This document shows positions 32,365-36,097 of a stretch of 36,097 bases of DNA, one piece after another (the first letter of the stretch is position 1; every line of letters starts with the position of its first letter). The notes under the pieces are model-generated. The model was given only the letters and a program-made list of their open reading frames with translations, searched no databases and had not been told where the DNA came from. The translations under genes were made by a program, and so were the position numbers. Origin of the DNA: Thermoguttaceae bacterium (GTDB lineage Bacteria > Planctomycetota > Planctomycetia > Pirellulales > Thermoguttaceae); the NCBI GenBank assembly GCA_017436025.1, contig JAFSDX010000012.1, positions 1 to 36,097 on the forward strand, in the 5' to 3' direction.

Positions 32365-33414
32365 TCAACCGGCGATTTTGAGCGCGGGACGGAGCGTCGC
32401 GCTTCTGGCGGCGACGTCGCGAATGATCGCGTCGGCGACGGCGACGGCTTGCGCGGCGCGTTCGCCCGGGACGGTCGACGGCGTTCCGCGTAAAATCGAC
32501 GAAACAAAGTCTTGCATCTCAAGCGACAAGGCGTCGAACGGGTCGCGAACGAGTTCCTCCGTTTCGTATTCCTCCGACATAAAGGTCGGAACGCGCGACG
32601 CCATTTCGCCGAAGGTAACGCGGTTCGGGGAATAATCGCCGTTAAGGATCGATTTTTTCGGAGTTAAACGCTTAGCCGAGCGAGCCGCGAAGTCGATTTC
32701 GAGCGTTTGCGACGCGGAACGAATCGTCGTTTTGCGAATCGGCGCCTGTTCGACGCGAGAAGCGGAAAGTCTTGCGACGGAACCGTTTGCAAACTCCAAC
32801 GTCGCAAACGCGGCGTCTTCGCAACCGCCGAATTGCGAATAACCGAACGCCGAAACGCGTTCGACCGACGACGGAATCAGCGACAAAACAAGTTCTAAGT
32901 CGTGAATCATCAAGTCGTAAACGGCGCCGACGTCGGTCGAGCGGAACGTGTATCCGCTGCAACGCGTCGCGTCGATAAAGGCCGATTCGCGACCGGCTCG
33001 AACGTCGGTCAAAAACGTTTGCGCCGCTTGCCAAGCCGGATTGTATTGCTCGACGTGCCCGACTTGGAAAACGAGATTGCGCGACGCGGCGAGGCGAGCG
33101 AGTTCGAGCGCGGACTTGCCGGACGTCGTCGCCGGTTTCTCCATCAGGAGGTGCTTGCCGGCGTTCAGAACTTCGCGACCGATTTCCGCGTGTAAAACCG
33201 ACGGCGCCGCGACGACGACCGCGTCGACTCGGGGAAGGAGTTCGGCGACCGTCGCAAAGTCTTCAATATTCAGCTTTTCCGCGACGCGGCGGCGGTTCGA
33301 TTCCGAAACGTCGGCGACGCCGATCAGTTCGACTTCCGGGTTGGCCGCGGCTTTGTCCGCGTGAAAACCGCCGAGACGACCCGTCCCGACGACGCCTAAA
33401 CGCAATTTTTTCAT
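32365..33414 (-). CDS. Cytoplasmic Gfo/Idh/MocA oxidoreductase in lipid A neighbourhood
   Basis: A 349-residue protein without a signal peptide. Rossmann motif GTGRLG is at 10-15, Glu92-Lys93-Pro94 in LLMEKPATT, and VGHVEQYNPAW resembles the GHIExFNPA motif of the WlbA/GnnA-like subgroup that acts on UDP-linked amino sugars. It lies downstream of lpxC in the same direction. A possible role is oxidation of UDP-GlcNAc at C3 (as GnnA does) to allow 2,3-diamino lipid A; this is inference, and the aminotransferase partner is not in the window. ATG 33414 is preceded by AAAGGCG. A TATAAT at 33597-33592 may give it its own promoter. Confidence 0.88.
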   Translation of the reverse strand: MKKLRLGVVGTGRLGGFHADKAAANPEVELIGVADVSESNRRRVAEKLNIEDFATVAELLPRVDAVVVAAPSVLHAEIGREVLNAGKHLLMEKPATTSGKSALELARLAASRNLVFQVGHVEQYNPAWQAAQTFLTDVRAGRESAFIDATRCSGYTFRSTDVGAVYDLMIHDLELVLSLIPSSVERVSAFGYSQFGGCEDAAFATLEFANGSVARLSASRVEQAPIRKTTIRSASQTLEIDFAARSAKRLTPKKSILNGDYSPNRVTFGEMASRVPTFMSEEYETEELVRDPFDALSLEMQDFVSSILRGTPSTVPGERAAQAVAVADAIIRDVAARSATLRPALKIAG

Positions 33415-33728
33415 TGGTTCGCCTTTGGGTTGACGTCGACGATTTCTCCTTGCCTTAAAACGACTTAACGCGGAACGGCGCAAGTCGACGGCGCGGGAGA
33501 AACGTCGTTGATAACGCGAAAACGACCGCCGACGCGGACGGATTCGCCGAGTCGCGACGCGTCGCTAAAAGGCGCGTCGCCGTTTCGCTCTATTATAACA
33601 AAGTTTCCAATTTTGGGAATGTGGAAAATTCTGTGGATTGAAAGAAAAATGCGGATTTTAGCGATTTTTCTTAAAGTTTGGCGTTTTTACCGCTTGCGCA
33701 ACGGGTAAACGGGAAAAAAGCGACGGCG
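33415..33728. other. Intergenic region between lpxC and the oxidoreductase
   Basis: Contains the TATAAT at 33592-33597 and an A/T-rich patch at 33590-33685. No gene or clear terminator for lpxC seen. Confidence 0.5.
33592..33597 (-). promoter_or_regulatory. Perfect -10 box upstream of the lipid A oxidoreductase
   Basis: TATAAT on the minus strand. No good -35 lies 16-18 bp upstream, so it is a weak or activator-dependent promoter, or chance. Confidence 0.35.
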
Positions 33729-34682
33729 TCAACGAGCGATTTCAAGCGCTTTCGCCAACGCGTCGGCGTTTTGTTGGTGTCCGGTTTTGCAGGCTCGGAA
33801 CTCGCCGTCCCAATCGACCGGCGCGAGCGCGAAATCGCCGAACATATCGAGGATTTTATGGCGGGCGCACTCGTTTTCAAAACGGAGACGGTTTTCAATC
33901 GGGCCGTCGGCGCCGTAAACGAGAACGTCGCGCGGGCCGACTCGACCGCAAATCCCTTGTTCGCGGAGGTAATTCGCCTCTTCGAAGGTTAAGAAGGTGC
34001 GCGCCGGAGCGATTTCGCGGCGGAACGTTTCGGGAGTGAATTCAAATCGCGCCATTTGGTTGGGAATTGAACGCGGAACGTCGTAAATTAATCGATATTC
34101 GTAACAGGGCGACCCGAAATCATAAGCGCTTTTTTCGGCGGAATCGTTGGAAGCGTTAAAATCGGCGTTTTCGTTTGACACGTCGGTTTCCGGCGCGCTT
34201 GGAAGAACGTCGATATAGGCGGAATCGTCGCCGAAACGACCGGGGAAAACGACTTTAAGTCGAGTCCGTTCGCGGGTTTGCTCGACGACGCCGGCTTCGA
34301 GGAACGCTTCTAAAAACGGGGCGGCGGAACCGTCGAGGCCGGGCGCTTCGGGCGCGTCGACCAAGACGTCGCAGTTGTCGATTCCGGCGCCGCGAAGGGC
34401 GGAGAGAACGTGTTCGATCATATCGACTTGCGCGTCGCCGACGGCGAGGCTCGTTTGGCGCGGTTTCCGGATTCGATTGGCGACGAGGGCCGGAATCGGC
34501 GCGGAGTTCGGGAGGTCGACGCGGAAAAACCGGACGCCGGAATCGTCGTCGGCGGGAAGGAAGGAAAAGACGACGTCGCGACTCGTCCAAAAGCCGAAAC
34601 CGGCGACGTCGACGCGGCGCGCTAACGTTCGTTGGCGGCGCGTCGATTCGACGCGAACGATTTCGGGAAGCGAAAAGGTCAA
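33729..34682 (-). CDS. lpxC: UDP-3-O-acyl-N-acetylglucosamine deacetylase
   Basis: A 317-residue zinc enzyme that commits UDP-acyl-GlcNAc to lipid A synthesis. The zinc ligands are visible: His91 in MIEHVLSAL (with general base Glu90), and His275 and Asp279 in HKILDMFGD; His302 in KTGHQQN matches the second catalytic histidine. DGSAAPF (117-123) and APARTF (225-230) are also family motifs. An acidic insertion of about 28 residues (162-190) lies in the second domain. Start: no ATG is available; TTG 34682 is preceded at 7 bp by GGAG. Its presence argues for an outer membrane with lipid A. Confidence 0.95.
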   Translation of the reverse strand: MTFSLPEIVRVESTRRQRTLARRVDVAGFGFWTSRDVVFSFLPADDDSGVRFFRVDLPNSAPIPALVANRIRKPRQTSLAVGDAQVDMIEHVLSALRGAGIDNCDVLVDAPEAPGLDGSAAPFLEAFLEAGVVEQTRERTRLKVVFPGRFGDDSAYIDVLPSAPETDVSNENADFNASNDSAEKSAYDFGSPCYEYRLIYDVPRSIPNQMARFEFTPETFRREIAPARTFLTFEEANYLREQGICGRVGPRDVLVYGADGPIENRLRFENECARHKILDMFGDFALAPVDWDGEFRACKTGHQQNADALAKALEIAR

Positions 34683-34899
34683 GGGATGTCTCCGGCGGCG
34701 GTTCGCTCGGTCGAGCGCTCTTGCGAGGGGCGGAAAAAGGGCAAACGCGGAATCGTCGCGTTGCGAACGCTCCGTCGGCTTGGCGAGACGCGAGGCGACC
34801 GGAGCGGAGGAAAAGGGGCGAAAATCAGCTTGAACGAGCGTTAAATTGGTAAGGCGGCGCCGGTCGAAGCGATTTTAACGCCGTTTTATTAAGGGCGCG

Positions 34900-34931
34900 A
34901 AAAAAGCCGTCGATCGAAACCGGCGGCTTTT
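34900..34931. terminator. Terminator of the Skp-like gene
   Basis: AAAAGCCGTCG (34902-34912) pairs with CGGCGGCTTTT (34921-34931), one G-U pair. On the minus strand it ends in six T, just after the Skp gene stop, so lpxC probably has its own promoter. Confidence 0.75.
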
Positions 34932-34953
34932 ACAAGAGCCCGAGGCGAAAAAC

Positions 34954-35754
34954 TTAGCGGCGCGGCGCGGCGGTCGGAGCGGAGGCGGCGCGAGTCGCGT
35001 TCGGAGCGGCGGCGCGAGGAGCGACCGGAGCGGCGGCGGCTTGCATCGCTTGTTGACCGACGTTCGAAAGGGCGGTTTGCGCCGGAGCGGCTTTCGTTTG
35101 CGGTTCGCCGACTTTCGAGGCAAGTTGTTTGATAACCGCGTCGGTAATGTCGCATTCCGGACGGTTCCAAACGATCGGGTTTTGGTCGGCTTCTTGGAGC
35201 GCGACAACTTCTTCCGGAACCTTGCCCGCGGCGTCGAACTTGATCTTCGAGTGAACGATCAAAATGCCGTATTGTTGCGCGACGGTCTTGATGGCGTCTT
35301 GGACGTCGGTATACGCTTGGTAAAGGATTTTGGTGCGTTCGGCGACGATCGCTTCTTGCGCTTCTTGCGCTTCGAAACCGGCGGCGGTGAATTTTTCGCG
35401 AGCGGCGCGAGTACGGTCGGTATATTCTTGCGAACCGACTTCAAATTCCGCTTGGATTCCGGCGATTTCTTTGTCGGCGCTTTGACGCGCTTGCATCAGT
35501 TTGGCTTCTTCGGCTTGGAGCTTTTTGACAAGTTCCGGCATTTTGTCGGCGACGCCCGGATGGCGTTCGAGGACGGAGCGCATATCGATGACGCCGACGA
35601 GGAGCGCGGTTTGGCGAGCCGGTTGAGCGGTCGCTTGAGCGGCGGCGCGCGGAGCGGCTTGACGAGCGGCGGGTTGTTGAGCTTCGGCCAAACCGCAAAC
35701 CAAGCAGAGCGAGGCGCAAAGAAGCGAGCGGGTAAGCGTGCGAACGTTTTTCAC
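34954..35754 (-). CDS. Periplasmic Skp/OmpH-like chaperone
   Basis: A 266-residue protein. VKNVRTLTRSLLCASLCLVCGLAEA is a signal peptide. After an Ala/Gln/Pro-rich segment, the core (LLVGVIDMRSVLERHPGVADKMPELVKKLQAEEAKLMQARQSADKEI) is the OmpH pattern: a short strand then a long coiled-coil of about 90 residues, then a C-terminal strand (YGILIVHSKIKFD). The final 60 residues are an Ala/Pro/Arg-rich low-complexity tail. Skp chaperones carry outer-membrane barrels to BamA. Start GTG 35754 has AAGGAG at 35763-35768. lpxC lies 271 bp downstream, as in many outer-membrane biogenesis clusters; bamA, lpxD, fabZ and lpxA are not seen. Confidence 0.88.
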   Translation of the reverse strand: MKNVRTLTRSLLCASLCLVCGLAEAQQPAARQAAPRAAAQATAQPARQTALLVGVIDMRSVLERHPGVADKMPELVKKLQAEEAKLMQARQSADKEIAGIQAEFEVGSQEYTDRTRAAREKFTAAGFEAQEAQEAIVAERTKILYQAYTDVQDAIKTVAQQYGILIVHSKIKFDAAGKVPEEVVALQEADQNPIVWNRPECDITDAVIKQLASKVGEPQTKAAPAQTALSNVGQQAMQAAAAPVAPRAAAPNATRAASAPTAAPRR

Positions 35755-36097
35755 TTTGAGTTCTCCTTGATACGTCGATAATCGAGGCGGGCCGCGGTCG
35801 GAGACAAAAACGTCCGACGGACGAGGGCGCCGAAATTTGTTCGTTAAGAAACGCGGGTCGCGCCGATTTTGACGAACGTCGACGGCGAAGCGTCGGCGAA
35901 GCGTCGGCAAAAAAGGGACGCGAAATTGGCGAACGCGACCGAACGGGGCGCGACGCGTTTCATCGTTGGGCGGATATTGACGATTTTTCCGGTTTATGTA
36001 AAGAGCATTTTGGCGTTTTTAGGGAGTCTTGGGCGTTTTTTTTAAGAAAATTTTTCTCAAAATCGAAAATTTTGCGCGACGGGGGAAAGCGCGAGAG
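35755..36097. other. Region upstream of the Skp-like gene
   Basis: The window ends here. A TTTACA on the minus strand near 36000 followed about 17 bp later by a TCAATA is a weak possible promoter. No gene seen. Confidence 0.4.

Overview
The window is about 36 kb of GC-rich bacterial chromosome. Its gene content and style point to a Planctomycetes bacterium, probably of the Pirellulales/Thermoguttaceae type; this is an inference without a database search. The signs are several exported Gfo/Idh/MocA oxidoreductases with twin-arginine signals, a DUF1080 protein, a DUF4139-type protein, an outer-membrane barrel with a Pro/Ala-rich linker, a TopA with a lysine-rich tail, TTG/GTG starts behind good ribosome binding sites, and a Skp/LpxC/Gfo-Idh lipid A neighbourhood. 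I see no rRNA, tRNA, CRISPR array, insertion sequence or phage gene.

Layout. 1-708: 3' end of a WbsX/GH99-like glycan protein, a terminator, then 27 copies of an 8-bp repeat. 1148-4117: an ABC exporter with two unusual insertions and an isochorismatase-fold hydrolase. 4172-4351: a possible small minus-strand ORF. 4662-6482: a predicted outer-membrane barrel. 6985-10074 (minus): DNA topoisomerase I. 10708-13979: housekeeping genes rpe, accD and rsgA. 14238-15221: a Tat-exported sugar isomerase-like TIM barrel. 15702-16871: a membrane protein with an exact 80-residue tandem duplication.

17061-24612 is the most coherent functional block. On the minus strand lie a Tat metallophosphatase, a Tat Gfo/Idh oxidoreductase and a DUF1080 protein. 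A PAS-AraC regulator is divergent from them, followed by an exported esterase and a second Tat Gfo/Idh oxidoreductase. With the TIM-barrel protein at 14238 this set looks like a redox-based glycoside-cleavage pathway outside the cytoplasm: C3 oxidation, elimination/hydration, then reduction.

24752-32204 holds a HEAT-like exported protein, a DUF4139-type protein, a Wzx-like flippase and a Tat PHP-domain protein. 32365-35754 (minus) holds a Skp/OmpH chaperone, LpxC and a third, cytoplasmic Gfo/Idh oxidoreductase, pointing to lipid A and a true outer membrane. Several sigma-70-like promoters with 16-18 bp spacers and several hairpin terminators can be read directly.
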